From: Pseudorhodoplanes sp.
Lineage (GTDB): Bacteria > Pseudomonadota > Alphaproteobacteria > Rhizobiales > Xanthobacteraceae
Direction: 5' to 3'
Assembly (NCBI GenBank): GCA_032027085.1
Contig: JAVSMS010000001.1
Coordinates: 3,307,126-3,371,125 of the forward strand
DNA: 64,000 bases
Part shown: piece after piece, positions 18,878 through 29,122 of the stretch
How the letters are laid out: each line of letters starts with the position of its first letter
How positions within the stretch are numbered: position 1 is the first letter of the stretch
Position numbers and translations under genes: made by a program
The notes under the pieces: generated by a model
Told to the model about the DNA's origin: nothing
Databases searched by the model: none
What the model saw: the letters and a program-made list of their open reading frames with translations, nothing else

Positions 18878-19102
18878 ATGCGGCTCTTAAGTCTCGTGAC
18901 TTTGTGCTTGGCTGGGACGGCTTTAGTGAGCGCAGCGGCATCGGCACGCACAGCCCAGGTGGCGCCGGTCCGACCCGAATTTACCCGTCCCGGCGGCACC
19001 CCTGGCGCCGCGCGCGGGATCGTGAAGCCATCAGACACTTACATGATCGCGCCGGCTCAGCCGGATGCGGCAGGCATGAAAAAGAAGCGAAAGCGCCGCT
19101 GA
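18878..19102 (+). CDS. small secreted protein of unknown function
   Basis: The 74-residue protein has a signal peptide (MRLLSLVTLCLAGTALVSAA with a cleavage site near AASA), then a Pro-rich segment and a terminal KKKRKRR run. A GGGAAGG Shine-Dalgarno sequence precedes this ATG, and I prefer it to the longer in-frame start at 18827. It lies between the divergent PAS regulator and gatC. No family is recognised. Confidence 0.65.
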   Translation: MRLLSLVTLCLAGTALVSAAASARTAQVAPVRPEFTRPGGTPGAARGIVKPSDTYMIAPAQPDAAGMKKKRKRR

Positions 19103-19111
19103 GCTCGCAGG

Positions 19112-19141
19112 TTGCCGGTCAAAACGGCGGTCTGCTATAGC
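19112..19141 (+). promoter_or_regulatory. candidate promoter of gatCA
   Basis: TTGCCG and TATAGC are separated by 18 bases and lie about 33 bases before the gatC start. The layout and the -10 box match those before gatB (21749-21778), which would fit coordinated expression of the amidotransferase subunits. Confidence 0.5.
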
Positions 19142-19173
19142 CTCCGGGCCTCATCCTCGAACCGGAGCGTTTC

Positions 19174-19461
19174 ATGTCTGTCGACACCGCGACCGTCCGC
19201 CGTATCGCGCATCTGGCGCGGATCGCCGTGGAGGACAGCGAGGTCGAGAAGATGCGCTCCGAGATCAACGCGATCCTCGCTTTCGTCGAACAGCTGTCGG
19301 AAGTCGATGTCGAGGGGGTCGAGCCGATGACGTCGGTGACGCCCATGAGCATGAAGAAGCGAACGGACGAGGTCACCGACGGCGGCATTCCCGATATCAT
19401 TGTCAGAAATGCGCCTGCGACCCAGGATCACTTTTTCTTGGTGCCGAAGGTGGTTGAGTGA
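19174..19461 (+). CDS. gatC: Asp-tRNA(Asn)/Glu-tRNA(Gln) amidotransferase subunit C
   Basis: GatC stabilises the GatCAB complex that converts misacylated Glu-tRNA(Gln) and Asp-tRNA(Asn). The 95-residue product shows the family signature [20 protein letters not shown] and ends with [12 protein letters not shown]. Its stop overlaps the next start. Confidence 0.97.
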   Translation: MSVDTATVRRIAHLARIAVEDSEVEKMRSEINAILAFVEQLSEVDVEGVEPMTSVTPMSMKKRTDEVTDGGIPDIIVRNAPATQDHFFLVPKVVE

Positions 19462-19687
19462 TGTGCCTCGCCTGCGAAGAAGCCGAGCTGTTCTATCGCT
19501 TCGAGCTGCTCAGGCAGATTGCGGACGGCAAGATGCCGGACGGGGTCACCGAGGCCGATCTGCGCGCCATGGATTTGCCGCTGCCTGGCGAAGTCGAGGT
19601 GGTCGAGGATGCAGACGGCAAGAAAACACTGAGACGGATTGAAAAGAAATCCGGCACCAAATCTTTCGCGTGCGACAGCCCTAACTC

Positions 19688-19691
<4 letters not shown>
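19461..19691 (+). CDS. small conserved-looking protein between gatC and gatA
   Basis: The 76-residue acidic protein starts [17 protein letters not shown] and has a MCLxCEEAE-type opening with a Cys pair (Cys2, Cys5). Its start overlaps the gatC stop and its stop overlaps the gatA start (ATGA), so it is translationally coupled on both sides. That tight packing makes it a real gene. I recall MCLACEEA-type small proteins in Bradyrhizobium relatives but know no function. A supporting role for GatCAB or tRNA handling would be inference from position only. Confidence 0.8.
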
Positions 19692-21163
<1,472 letters not shown>

Positions 21164-21287
21164 TCAAGAGAAACGCTGAGGTGGCGTAACTCGTCAACCG
21201 CTCTTCAAAGCGGTCTGTCGAGCGATTTTTCTCCGTGTCAGATTGATCTTGCTGCCAGAATCAATTTGCGGCGCGGGGGAAATTGCA

Positions 21288-21736
21288 GTGACCGTTGAGG
21301 AAATACACTGGCTGGTGCGCCTCTCATACGGGGCTTATGATAGCGGCGCGCGACACGATCTTTGATTTGTTCGACGACGATATCGAGTGGCGCATGTTCT
21401 GCCCGCCGGAGGCCCTGCCTTTTTCCAACAGGCTCTGCGCAAGACCGAAGTTCTGACGGCGACCCGAAAGATTGATGAACTGGTTGAAGTGCTTGGCAAC
21501 GACCTGGAACTGGTCGTGGTGGTGGAGGGAGACCAGGCGGCGGTGATCCGCGATGGCAAACTGCGTCAGCGGTCCACCGGCCGTGTCATGCGTTACAAGG
21601 TCGCCGCCTTCCATCGCTACCGGAACGCCGGCTGGTCGAATACGTGGCCTTTGCCGACAGTTTCGACATGATGCAGCAGGAGTTCGGCCGCACCATTCAA
21701 TTGCCGCCGTCCTTTCCGGATGCCACCAAGCCCTGA
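21288..21736 (+). pseudogene. frameshifted NTF2/SnoaL-like protein gene
   Basis: Protein-like text runs through three frames in order. It begins at a GTG (21288) with TVEEIHWLVRLSYGAYDSG, moves to a second frame for IFDLFDDDIEWRMFCPPEA, returns to the first for LTATRKIDELVEVLGNDLEL and RVMRYKVAAFHRYRN, and shifts again for LVEYVAFADSFDMMQQEFG before a stop at 21734-21736. Together these make one NTF2/SnoaL-like protein of about 145 residues. At least three frameshifts indicate decay, or unlikely multiple sequencing errors. The 94-residue open piece at 21387-21671 is a fragment. Confidence 0.8.
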
Positions 21737-21748
21737 AACCTCCGCGCC

Positions 21749-21778
21749 TTGATGGCCGGTCCGGGAAGGTTCTATAGC
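21749..21778 (+). promoter_or_regulatory. candidate promoter of gatB
   Basis: TTGATG and TATAGC are separated by 18 bases, ending 62 bases before the gatB start. The same -10 sequence and spacing precede gatC. Confidence 0.45.
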
Positions 21779-21839
21779 TGTGCCGGAAATCTGTGCCCCC
21801 TTTCCGGACAGGGGCAGCGGGTCTTTTTCGGGATCGGAC

Positions 21840-23309
21840 ATGAACGCACCGGCTAAGGCGAGCAAGCTCATCAGGGGAGCGGATGGCGACTGGGAAGTCG
21901 TGATCGGCATGGAAATCCATGCCCAGGTCACGTCGCAGTCCAAGCTCTTTTCCGGCGCCTCGACCGAATTCGGCGGCGAGCCGAATTCGCATGTATCGCT
22001 AGTCGATGCGGCGATGCCGGGCATGCTGCCGGTGATCAACGAGGAATGCGTCAAGCAGGCCATCCGCTCCGGCCTCGGTCTGAAGGCGCAGATCAATCTG
22101 AAATCTGTTTTTGACCGGAAGAACTATTTCTACCCGGACCTGCCGCAGGGCTATCAGATCAGCCAGTACAAGTCGCCGATCGTGGGCGAGGGCGAGGTCG
22201 TGGTCGACATGCCCGACGGCGAGACCGTCACCGTCGGGATCGAGCGCCTGCATCTTGAACAGGATGCCGGCAAGTCGCTGCACGACCAGCACCCGACGAT
22301 GTCGTACGTCGATCTGAACCGGTCGGGCGTGGCGCTGATGGAAATAGTGTCCAAGCCTGATCTGCGCTCCTCGGAAGAAGCCAAGGCCTATGTGTCGAAG
22401 CTGCGCACCATCCTGCGCTATCTCGGCACCTGCGACGGCAATATGGAGGAGGGCTCACTGCGCGCCGACGTCAACGTCTCGGTCCGCAAGCCGGGCGCGC
22501 CGTATGGCACCAGGTGCGAGATCAAGAATGTCAACTCGATCCGCTTCATCGGCCAGGCGATCGACTATGAGGCGCGCCGCCAGATCGACATCCTGGAGGA
22601 CGGCGGCACGATCGATCAGGAGACGCGGCTGTTTGACCCCGGCAAAGGCGAGACCCGTTCCATGCGCAGCAAGGAAGAGGCGCATGACTATCGCTATTTC
22701 CCCGACCCCGATCTCTTGCCGCTGGAATTCGATCAGGCCTATGTGGAGGCGCTGAAGGCCAACCTGCCCGAGCTTCCGGATGAGAAGAAGGCGCGTTTCA
22801 TCGCTGACTACGGACTGACGCCCTACGACGCCGGCGTGCTGGTCGTGGAACGCGAGACCGCCGACTTCTTCGAGGAGGCCGCAAGGGGGCGCGATGCGAA
22901 AGCCACCGCCAACTGGGTCATCAATGAGCTTGCCGGCCGTCTCAACAAGGACGGCAAGTCGATCGCGTCTTCGCCGGTCAGCGCAAGCCAGCTTGGCACC
23001 ATCCTCGACCTCATTGGCGAGGGCACCATCTCCGGCAAGATCGCCAAGGACCTGTTCGAGATCGTCTGGGCCGAGGGTGGCGACCCGCGCGCCATCGTCG
23101 AACAGCGCGGCATGAAGCAGGTCACCGATCTCGGCGCGATCGAGAAGGCGGTGGACGAGATCATTGCCGGGAACCCGGGCAAGGTCGCCGATGCGAAGTC
23201 CAACCCGAAAGCGGTCGGCTGGTTCGTCGGGCAGGTGATGAAGGCGACGAGCGGCAAGGCAAACCCGCAGGCCGTCAACGACCTGCTGAAGAAGAAGCTC
23301 GGCCTTTAG
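21840..23309 (+). CDS. gatB: Asp-tRNA(Asn)/Glu-tRNA(Gln) amidotransferase subunit B
   Basis: GatB binds the misacylated tRNA and performs the kinase and transamidase steps. The 489-residue product begins [20 protein letters not shown] and enters the conserved [20 protein letters not shown] block. An upstream in-frame start at 21780 adds 20 non-conserved residues and was not used. The C-terminal YqeY-like tail (about 340-489) is complete. It is separated from gatA by the NTF2-like pseudogene. Confidence 0.97.
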   Translation: MNAPAKASKLIRGADGDWEVVIGMEIHAQVTSQSKLFSGASTEFGGEPNSHVSLVDAAMPGMLPVINEECVKQAIRSGLGLKAQINLKSVFDRKNYFYPDLPQGYQISQYKSPIVGEGEVVVDMPDGETVTVGIERLHLEQDAGKSLHDQHPTMSYVDLNRSGVALMEIVSKPDLRSSEEAKAYVSKLRTILRYLGTCDGNMEEGSLRADVNVSVRKPGAPYGTRCEIKNVNSIRFIGQAIDYEARRQIDILEDGGTIDQETRLFDPGKGETRSMRSKEEAHDYRYFPDPDLLPLEFDQAYVEALKANLPELPDEKKARFIADYGLTPYDAGVLVVERETADFFEEAARGRDAKATANWVINELAGRLNKDGKSIASSPVSASQLGTILDLIGEGTISGKIAKDLFEIVWAEGGDPRAIVEQRGMKQVTDLGAIEKAVDEIIAGNPGKVADAKSNPKAVGWFVGQVMKATSGKANPQAVNDLLKKKLGL

Positions 23310-24181
23310 TCCGTCCGTTCATTCGGGTATGTCGCACGCAACGCGAGGCCTTGCGAAAAACGCAAGCAGCGTGCCCGCGAATATTTTGCAAATCTGTCAG
23401 TGACTTGCAGATCGAACGTCGCGCGCACAGGATGGGCTTGCGGACGAAAGCAAATCGAGCGCCGACATCATCTCAAAGGTGGAAGGGCGCCGGTTTGTCG
23501 CTCTCATCGGGATCAAGCGTGCAAGATTTGCGCGGCGGATTAACCATAGCGACGTCCGAAGCAGTGGATGAACCGCAACTCTCGCTGCTCAGCACATCGA
23601 ACCGCGTCGTTCGCGGATGCGAAGAGCAATATCAGTATCGTCAGCAACGATTGTTTCGAGCAAGGGAGGGGTCGGAGAGCCGCGCACGTGCAAACGGAAC
23701 GGATGAAGCGGCACCTTTTGTGCCGATCGTTGCGAATCGCTTGCACCCGATTCGCTCGTTTTTGACCGATTCAGCGTTGGCGCATCCGATTTTGCCGGCG
23801 CTTTCCAAAATTTTTTTTTGGCGCCCCTTTGCGATCCGATCTTGACAACGTAAGCCGCTGAAACGGCTGCAATGCGTACGCGAGGATATTTGAATCAGCC
23901 GACTGTGCGGATTCTTCAAGCTGAACTTGGCCTTTATTTTCAAGCTTATTTGCGATTCCGCGCATGATGCGGCGAATGTCGGAGCAAGCAGCTTGCTCGC
24001 ATGCGAGACGATGCGATCTTGTGCGCCGTCGGCCGCGCCAACGGCGCGCAAGCGCTTGCGCGCGTACACGTTTCGTTAAGTGGAGTCGCTGTTTTTTGCA
24101 TTCTGTAGTAATCGAAATGGAGTGCACGTCGATTCGCGACTGCACTTATTCGATAGCGCCATCTCTTAACTGGAGGGCACA
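23310..24181. other. 872-base stretch with no convincing gene
   Basis: No frame shows protein-like sequence, and the ORFs here translate to biased text. Visible structure includes a 9-base T-run near 23812-23820, an AGCCG/CGGCT hairpin near 23852-23867 and a perfect 20-base palindrome at 24044-24063. A hairpin at 24122-24145 (GTGCA-GTCG with CGAC-TGCAC) lies about 35 bases before the next start. It may hold the long leader or promoter of the histone-like peptide gene, or an unannotated small RNA. Confidence 0.5.
24044..24063. repeat. perfect 20-base palindrome
   Basis: The sequence GCGCGCAAGCGCTTGCGCGC is its own reverse complement. It lies about 120 bases upstream of the small basic peptide gene and could be a protein-binding site. 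Confidence 0.6.
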
Positions 24182-24262
24182 ATGGCGAAACGTAGGAAGG
24201 CGAAGGCCGCGGCCAAGAAGACCGCGAAGAAGACGAAGCGCAAAGCCGCGAAGCGGAAATAG
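24182..24262 (+). CDS. 26-residue Lys/Arg/Ala-rich histone-like peptide
   Basis: The peptide reads MAKRRKAKAAAKKTAKKTKR and then KAAKRK. It is almost entirely basic residues and alanine, like the tails of histone H1-type or AlgP-type DNA-binding proteins. A GGAGGG Shine-Dalgarno sequence lies 4 bases before the ATG and a strong terminator follows, so this looks like a real monocistronic gene despite its size. A nucleoid-binding role is inference from composition. Confidence 0.7.
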   Translation: MAKRRKAKAAAKKTAKKTKRKAAKRK

Positions 24263-24352
24263 TCGCATCGTTTTCGGCCACGTCATATAGGCCGGCAAGG
24301 TCATTCAGCGCGATGCGCTCGTGCGAGGCTTTGCCGGCTTAACGTGACGACG

Positions 24353-24403
24353 GAGGGCGTCGGCGAGACAGACGTTTAGTCTCTCCGACGCCCTCGGTCT
24401 TTT
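24353..24403 (+). terminator. strong rho-independent terminator
   Basis: A 17-base stem (GAGGGCGTCGG-GAGAC type, 24353-24369 with 24379-24395) ends in GGTCTTTT. It serves the histone-like peptide gene and also shields the convergent gene that ends at 24441. A weaker GCCGGCAA/TTGCCGGC hairpin lies just upstream at about 24292-24338. Confidence 0.85.
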
Positions 24404-24440
24404 AAGCGGGGCGATGATCGCCCGGGATTGTTCAGGCCGC

Positions 24441-24788
24441 TTATGCGGCCTTCTCTTTGAGCCGCTTGTTGCAGGCGCTGTAATATTTCGACCAGGTCAT
24501 CCCCTTTTCGACCTTGCCGTCGGCCTTGGCCTTCTTCCATTCGGCGCCGCACGCCTTCTGCCGCTCATGCGCCGCCTTGCGCGCGGCTTTCCCCTGCGCC
24601 TTTCTTTCCTCGAGCTTGGCCTTTCTTTCCGCGGCGGCGGCCTTGCGGGCTTCTGCCTTTGACATCTTCTGCGCCGCCTTCTCGGTCTCTACCTTGGCCG
24701 CGGGCGTCTGCGCGAATGCGGAATTGATTGGTCCTGAAACGACAAATGCGGCCGCCGCGACGGCGGCCAGAATGACTTTCGTTGACAT
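24441..24788 (-). CDS. secreted Lys/Ala-rich protein with C-terminal Cys pair
   Basis: The 115-residue protein has a signal peptide (VILAAVAAAAFVVSGPINSA, cleavage near AFA-QT), then a highly charged Ala/Lys/Glu helix (about 35-75). The compact C-terminal block contains KACGAEWKKAKADGK and MTWSKYYSACNKRLK, whose two Cys could pair in the periplasm. I recall KACGAEWK-type periplasmic proteins in rhizobia, but the function is unknown. Confidence 0.8.
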   Translation of the reverse strand: MSTKVILAAVAAAAFVVSGPINSAFAQTPAAKVETEKAAQKMSKAEARKAAAAERKAKLEERKAQGKAARKAAHERQKACGAEWKKAKADGKVEKGMTWSKYYSACNKRLKEKAA

Positions 24789-25054
24789 CGGTTCACTCCC
24801 TCACGCGGCCGATGTGATGCAGCACGTCTCGTGCGGCCGCTCGCGAAACGATACGCGTTTTGCCGGCCGCCCGCCACAGGCGCGCTAGTGCAAAGCTCGT
24901 GATACGTCGCAGCAATCAGCGCCGCTTTCGATTTGAAGTACGAGACCTGAGCACGCCGCAAGTGTGCAGGACCTTCAAATCGGCCGCACTGGTTGCGAAA
25001 CGGGGAGGCGCATTCTAGGTGATCGGGACCCGAATTTTCATCCCGGAGCATGAC

Positions 25055-25873
25055 ATGGCGCGTGTGCAGACGAAGGCAAAGCGGAGGTCGGCGGCGAAAT
25101 CGAAAGCGGTTGCGAAGCGGGCCGGCGCCCGACCAAAGACCGCGAAAGTGCGCGCCGCCAAAGCCAGGCCGCGCCAGCGCCCGATCGAACTCTATTACTG
25201 GCCGACGCCGAACGGCTGGAAGATTTCCATCATGCTGGAGGAGTGCGGGCTTCCCTATGTCATGAAGCCGGTCAACATTTCCGTCGGCGATCAGTTCAAG
25301 CCCGAATTTCTGAAGATCTCACCGAATAACCGCATGCCGGCGATCGTGGATCCGGATGGTCCGGGCGGGAGGCCGATCTCGGTCTTCGAGTCTGGCGCCA
25401 TCCTGCAATATCTTGGGCGCAAGACCGGCAAATTCTATCCGAAGGATGAGCGCGGCCGCGTCGAGGTCGATCAATGGCTGTTCTGGCAGATGGGCGGGCT
25501 CGGCCCGATGGCGGGGCAGGCGCATCACTTCCGTCTCTATGCGCCCGAGCAGATTCCCTATGCCATCGAGCGCTACACCAATGAATGCAATCGCCTCTAT
25601 GGCGTCATGAATACCCGCCTGAAGGACCGGCCGTTCCTCGCCGGCAAATATTCCATCGCCGACATCGCCTGCGTCGGCTGGGCCTCGCGCTACGAGCGGC
25701 AGGGACAGGACTTTTCAGAATTTCCGCATCTGAAACGCTGGCTCGACACCATTCTCGCGCGGCCGGCAGTGAAGCGCGGCATGAGCTTGCGCGTGGAAGA
25801 GGCGAGCAAGGTCGACATGAAAGATCCGAAGGTGCAGGAGCTCTTGTTCAAACAGCGGGCCAGGGCCGGCTGA
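25055..25873 (+). CDS. glutathione S-transferase (YfcG/Ure2p-like) with basic N-terminal tail
   Basis: The 272-residue protein has a thioredoxin-like N-domain beginning IELYYWPTPNGWKISIMLEE, the ESGAILQYLG glutathione-binding block and a helical C-domain. It resembles the Nu-class/YfcG disulfide-bond oxidoreductases. Residues 1-43 form an unusual Lys/Arg/Ala-rich extension (KAKRRSAAKSKAVAKRAG) that is not part of the GST fold and resembles histone H1 tails. I chose the ATG at 25055, which has GGAG 6 bases upstream; the longer start at 25019 has no support. The 3' end is duplicated in tandem. Confidence 0.9.
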   Translation: MARVQTKAKRRSAAKSKAVAKRAGARPKTAKVRAAKARPRQRPIELYYWPTPNGWKISIMLEECGLPYVMKPVNISVGDQFKPEFLKISPNNRMPAIVDPDGPGGRPISVFESGAILQYLGRKTGKFYPKDERGRVEVDQWLFWQMGGLGPMAGQAHHFRLYAPEQIPYAIERYTNECNRLYGVMNTRLKDRPFLAGKYSIADIACVGWASRYERQGQDFSEFPHLKRWLDTILARPAVKRGMSLRVEEASKVDMKDPKVQELLFKQRARAG

Positions 25874-25970
25874 TCTGCAACGTGTGCGCTACGCTGTCAC
25901 CGCGGCAGACGGCGGGCCAGCGCCGGCTGATCTGCAGCGTATACGTTACCCTGTCTCCGCGGCGGACGTG
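25857..25970. repeat. 57-base tandem duplication at the GST 3' end
   Basis: Units 25857-25913 and 25914-25970 both begin GGGCCAG and share GCCGGCTGATCTGCA, differing at scattered positions. The first unit contains the GST stop codon and the second is a non-coding echo of it. Confidence 0.8.
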
Positions 25971-26223
25971 CGCGAAGGTTATCGCCGGGATAATGAGGGG
26001 GGTCGCCGATTGGTAACCGTGCGTCTCCGGAATGCAGAATTCCCTTTGTTTTCTGGCATTTTCTGATGCCGCGAGGCGCGGCGCCGGCCCGACGCGTTGA
26101 GATTCGATTCACTGCAACGCTTAAACTGCCATTCAAATTTTCCCCGAATGATCTGCGTGTCCGGTGGGGATGCCGGACAGCAAATGCAAACCGCCGCAAA
26201 AGGCGGATCGACAGGGGATTGTC

Positions 26224-26493
26224 ATGGCACGTTTTGAAATGTCCGGCCTCGAGCCGGCGACACTGGGGCAGGGGACGCTGACCGCGGATGCCTTTTATGA
26301 TCTCGGCATTCGCTACGCCGTCGGCAACGCGGTTCCCGCCGATCTCGTCGTGGCGCACAAGTACTTCAACATCGCCGCGCTGAAGGGCAACAAGCACGCC
26401 GCCCAGCAGCGCCAGGAGATCGCCGCCAACATGTCGCCCGCGGAAATCGCTGCGGCCTTGCGCGAAGCCCGCGCCTGGCTGAGGTCGCATTGA
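26224..26493 (+). CDS. small Sel1-repeat-like protein
   Basis: The 89-residue protein contains a single helix-turn-helix repeat of the Sel1/TPR type: FYDLGIRYAVGNAVPADLVVAHKYFNIAALKG is the GxxYxxGxGVxxDxxxAxxWFxxAA pattern in relaxed form. An AGGGGA Shine-Dalgarno sequence precedes the chosen ATG. An earlier in-frame start at 26164 lacks one. It probably binds a protein partner; none can be named. Confidence 0.8.
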   Translation: MARFEMSGLEPATLGQGTLTADAFYDLGIRYAVGNAVPADLVVAHKYFNIAALKGNKHAAQQRQEIAANMSPAEIAAALREARAWLRSH

Positions 26494-26596
26494 GGCGCAC
26501 CCAGGCGAAACTGTGACAAGCGTCGGAAACCGGCGGCGCCTGTTCATTGTTGTCTGCTTGCGTCGCCGGGCTCTCTCCGGCATATCCCGTGATGAC

Positions 26597-26689
26597 GGAG
26601 ACGTGGCCGAGTGGCTGAAGGCGGCGGTTTGCTAAACCGTTATACGCTCTCAAGGCGTATCGAGGGTTCGAATCCCTCCGTCTCCGCCA
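26597..26689 (+). tRNA. tRNA-Ser (anticodon GCT)
   Basis: The 93-base gene includes the encoded CCA end. The acceptor stem is GGAGACG with CGTCTCC. The anticodon stem GCGGT/ACCGT holds the loop TTGCTAA, giving anticodon GCT for AGC/AGU codons. The long variable arm (TACGCTCTCAAGGCGTA) is the class II feature of tRNA-Ser, and the T-arm GAGGGTTCGAATCCCTC is intact. Confidence 0.97.
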
Positions 26690-26705
26690 TTCTCCATCCT
26701 GCGCG

Positions 26706-27071
26706 CTACGCCGGATAGTCCGCTGCGAGCCGCGCTTGTTCGCCTTCGGAATCGAAGGTCGCATCCCATCTGAGCTTGCCTATCAGGTGGAGCGGCAGTT
26801 CCGGGCGACTTGTCGCCATCTGGGTCCCCACCAGAGCTTGTTCGATAGTCAAGACGGCAATGCCCGGTGATTCTCCGAAACTGCCGTTTCTGTCCCCAAA
26901 ACGGACGCCGCACGGGATGGGATCGCCCCGGAAAACCGCTGCCGGCAGGGGAGGTAAAATCCTGCGCCATGCGGTGTCAAACTGGCACCAGGTTTCCTGA
27001 ATTCCGACAACCTGTTGAAAAACTGAAGTAAAATCGCCCAATCGACCGCCCGTCATCATCGCCGGGCACAA
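26706..27071 (-). CDS. doubtful hypothetical ORF
   Basis: The 121-residue ORF ends close to the tRNA gene and reads partly like protein (PPLPAAVFRGDPIPCGVRFG, then LHLIGKLRWDATFDSEGEQ). It has no recognised family and no good ribosome binding site. It may be a gene remnant. Apart from it, 26690-27351 holds only the porin leader. Confidence 0.3.
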   Translation of the reverse strand: MCPAMMTGGRLGDFTSVFQQVVGIQETWCQFDTAWRRILPPLPAAVFRGDPIPCGVRFGDRNGSFGESPGIAVLTIEQALVGTQMATSRPELPLHLIGKLRWDATFDSEGEQARLAADYPA

Positions 27072-27351
27072 GTTTCCGCCCTCTTAATCTGAGTGCCATT
27101 TGTGCAACAGCCACCTGAAAACAGTGCCAAGTGCCTGTGTACGAGGCGTTTCTTCATTGCACGCTAATTGGCCTTGGCTAATGTGGCTGAGCGACGGAGG
27201 GGGGCATCTCCCAAGTCGTCCCGCTTGGTTTTCTCTCTCGGGGGAATTTCCAAAGAGAAAGCCAAGTGGTTCGCGGGGGCAACGGAACTTCAAGGGTGGC
27301 AACACCCGGCAGAGGCCCAACCCTCCCTAAAGTCAAACTTGGAGGTTCAAC

Positions 27352-28791
27352 ATGAAGATGGTGAAAAGCCTTCTCCTCGGCTCGGCGGCAGGTTTGTTCG
27401 CTGTTGCGGGAGCGCAGGCTGCCGATCTTCCCGTTAAGGCCAAAGCGGTCGAATACGTGAAGGTTTGCTCCCTGTACGGCGCGGGCTTCTACTACATCCC
27501 GGGCACCGATACCTGCATCAAGCTCGGCGGCTTCCTGCGCGTCGACATCGGCCACAATCAGGCCGGGTCGCTGGCGACTTATACGTCGGGTGCAGATGCC
27601 CAGTATGACCGTGGCACGAACACCCATCGCACGCGCACGCGCGCTGCGCTGTCGGCTGACGTGCGCACCCAGACCGAATACGGCACGCTGCGCTCCTATC
27701 TGCGCGGTGGCTGGCAGTGGTCGACGAACGACACGATCACGTCGAACAACAACATCACGTATTTCGACCGTGGCTTCATCCAGTTTGCCGGCTTCACCTT
27801 CGGCAAGACCGAATCGTTCTTCGACTTCTATCCGGTGCCGGTCTATTCGTTCCAGACCCAGGCGTTTGAAGGCTCCTCGGGCGGCGTCGGTATCAACGTC
27901 TATGCCTATACCGCCCAGTTCGGCAACGGCGTGTCGGCGACACTCTCGTTCGAAGATCAGAGCTTCCGCAGCCTGTCGGTTGTTGACCTCTCGCAAGGTG
28001 TACCTTTCACCTATAACGCTGCTAACGCGACCGACCGAACCGGTCAGGACGTCCTGGACATCGTGGCCAATATCCGCGTCGACCAGGCCTGGGGTTCGGC
28101 GCAGATCATGGGTGCGCTGCACGAGAATGCCGCGCGCTACTACGCGGCAAACCAGAATCTCGGCCATCCTGACTCCGAATGGGGCTGGGCGGCTGGCGCC
28201 GGCATCACCCTGAAGATGCCGTGGGATGCCAGGGACACCCTGTCCTTGCAGGGCGTCTATTGTGAAGGCGCGGCCGGTTACTGCGTGAATCCGGGTCGTG
28301 CGGCCACTGCAGGCACCAGCGGTTGGTCGGGTCTGGCGTTCGGCTGGAAGCAGGATGCTGGCACCATCGGTGGCGCATGGGCGGACGATGCCTATTTCAA
28401 TACCGGCACCAGTCTCGAACTGTCGCAGGCCTTCAGCCTGGCGGGCGCTTTCCAGCACTACTGGACCCCGTCGCTGCGTACTTCGATTTACGCTCAGTAT
28501 GCCAACTACGAGGCCAACAGCACGCAGGTTGACACTGTGATTTGCGCCGCCCGTGCTCTCTCGGCTGGTTGCGCCGACTGGTCGGCCTATCAGATCGGCT
28601 CCCGCACTCTGTGGAATCCGGTTGCCAATCTCGATGTCGGCGTGGACATCATGTACACTCACCTCGACAGCGCTCTGATCGGTTCGTCGCAACTTGACAA
28701 TCCGAACGGTGGTACGCCCGCCTTACGTCCCTTCGCTGATGGCGACGTATGGTCGGGCCTGCTGCGCGTGCAGCGCAACTTCTGGCCGTGA
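27352..28791 (+). CDS. outer-membrane porin (Porin_2 family), complete copy
   Basis: This 479-residue precursor is the general diffusion porin typical of rhizobia. The signal peptide is MKMVKSLLLGSAAGLFAVAG with cleavage after AQA, then the family opening ADLPVKAKAVEYVKVC and the CSLYGAGFYYIPGTDTCIK block with two Cys. It ends in Phe-Trp-Pro rather than the usual terminal aromatic. GGAGG precedes the ATG at good spacing and a terminator follows. From 27451 it is repeated in inverted orientation at 35699-37099. Confidence 0.96.
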   Translation: MKMVKSLLLGSAAGLFAVAGAQAADLPVKAKAVEYVKVCSLYGAGFYYIPGTDTCIKLGGFLRVDIGHNQAGSLATYTSGADAQYDRGTNTHRTRTRAALSADVRTQTEYGTLRSYLRGGWQWSTNDTITSNNNITYFDRGFIQFAGFTFGKTESFFDFYPVPVYSFQTQAFEGSSGGVGINVYAYTAQFGNGVSATLSFEDQSFRSLSVVDLSQGVPFTYNAANATDRTGQDVLDIVANIRVDQAWGSAQIMGALHENAARYYAANQNLGHPDSEWGWAAGAGITLKMPWDARDTLSLQGVYCEGAAGYCVNPGRAATAGTSGWSGLAFGWKQDAGTIGGAWADDAYFNTGTSLELSQAFSLAGAFQHYWTPSLRTSIYAQYANYEANSTQVDTVICAARALSAGCADWSAYQIGSRTLWNPVANLDVGVDIMYTHLDSALIGSSQLDNPNGGTPALRPFADGDVWSGLLRVQRNFWP

Positions 28792-28851
28792 TCGTCTGAT
28801 CAAGGTCTGAGTTACAAGATCCCCCGGTGGCGACGCCGGGGGATTTTCTTT
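27451..28851 (+). repeat. inverted duplication, copy 1 (porin body and terminator)
   Basis: This 1401-base segment matches the reverse complement of 35699-37099 without gaps (coordinates sum to 64550). In the stretches compared, the copies differ only in about 15 positions clustered at 28691-28750. The repeat starts just after the signal-peptide region and ends at the terminator T-run. Confidence 0.93.
28821..28851 (+). terminator. rho-independent terminator of the porin gene
   Basis: A CCCCCGGT/GCCGGGGG stem with a short loop is followed by ATTTTCTTT. It lies 30 bases after the porin stop and is duplicated downstream of the second porin copy. Confidence 0.88.
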
Positions 28852-29122
28852 ATGGGACCAGCCGAGTGACGTCATGCAATGTCTGAAGCCTGAACCTCTT
28901 TACCTAGACGGATCGGCCACCGGGGCCAATGTCATGAGAACGGACACGAAGGTCCGGCATAATGCCGGCCAGAAAGGAACAAAAAAAACCCGCAACCCGG
29001 TCTATTCCGGCCGCTTGCGACGCTCCGCCGCAATTAATTCACAAAATTTAGGTATTTTGCTACCAGCCCTCGCTGTGAGCTGCCGTCGCGAAGCGCGAGA
29101 CCCAAAATGGCTTGCCTCTCTT

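Noticed and set aside
23351-23845. 164-codon ORF in the gene-free stretch
   Set aside because: It has biased composition, no ribosome binding site and crosses a T-run; frames on the other strand look no better.
26650-26970. Minus-strand ORF ending GGDGGIRTLDTP
   Set aside because: This end is the well-known spurious translation of the antisense of tRNA-Ser, which lies at 26597-26689.
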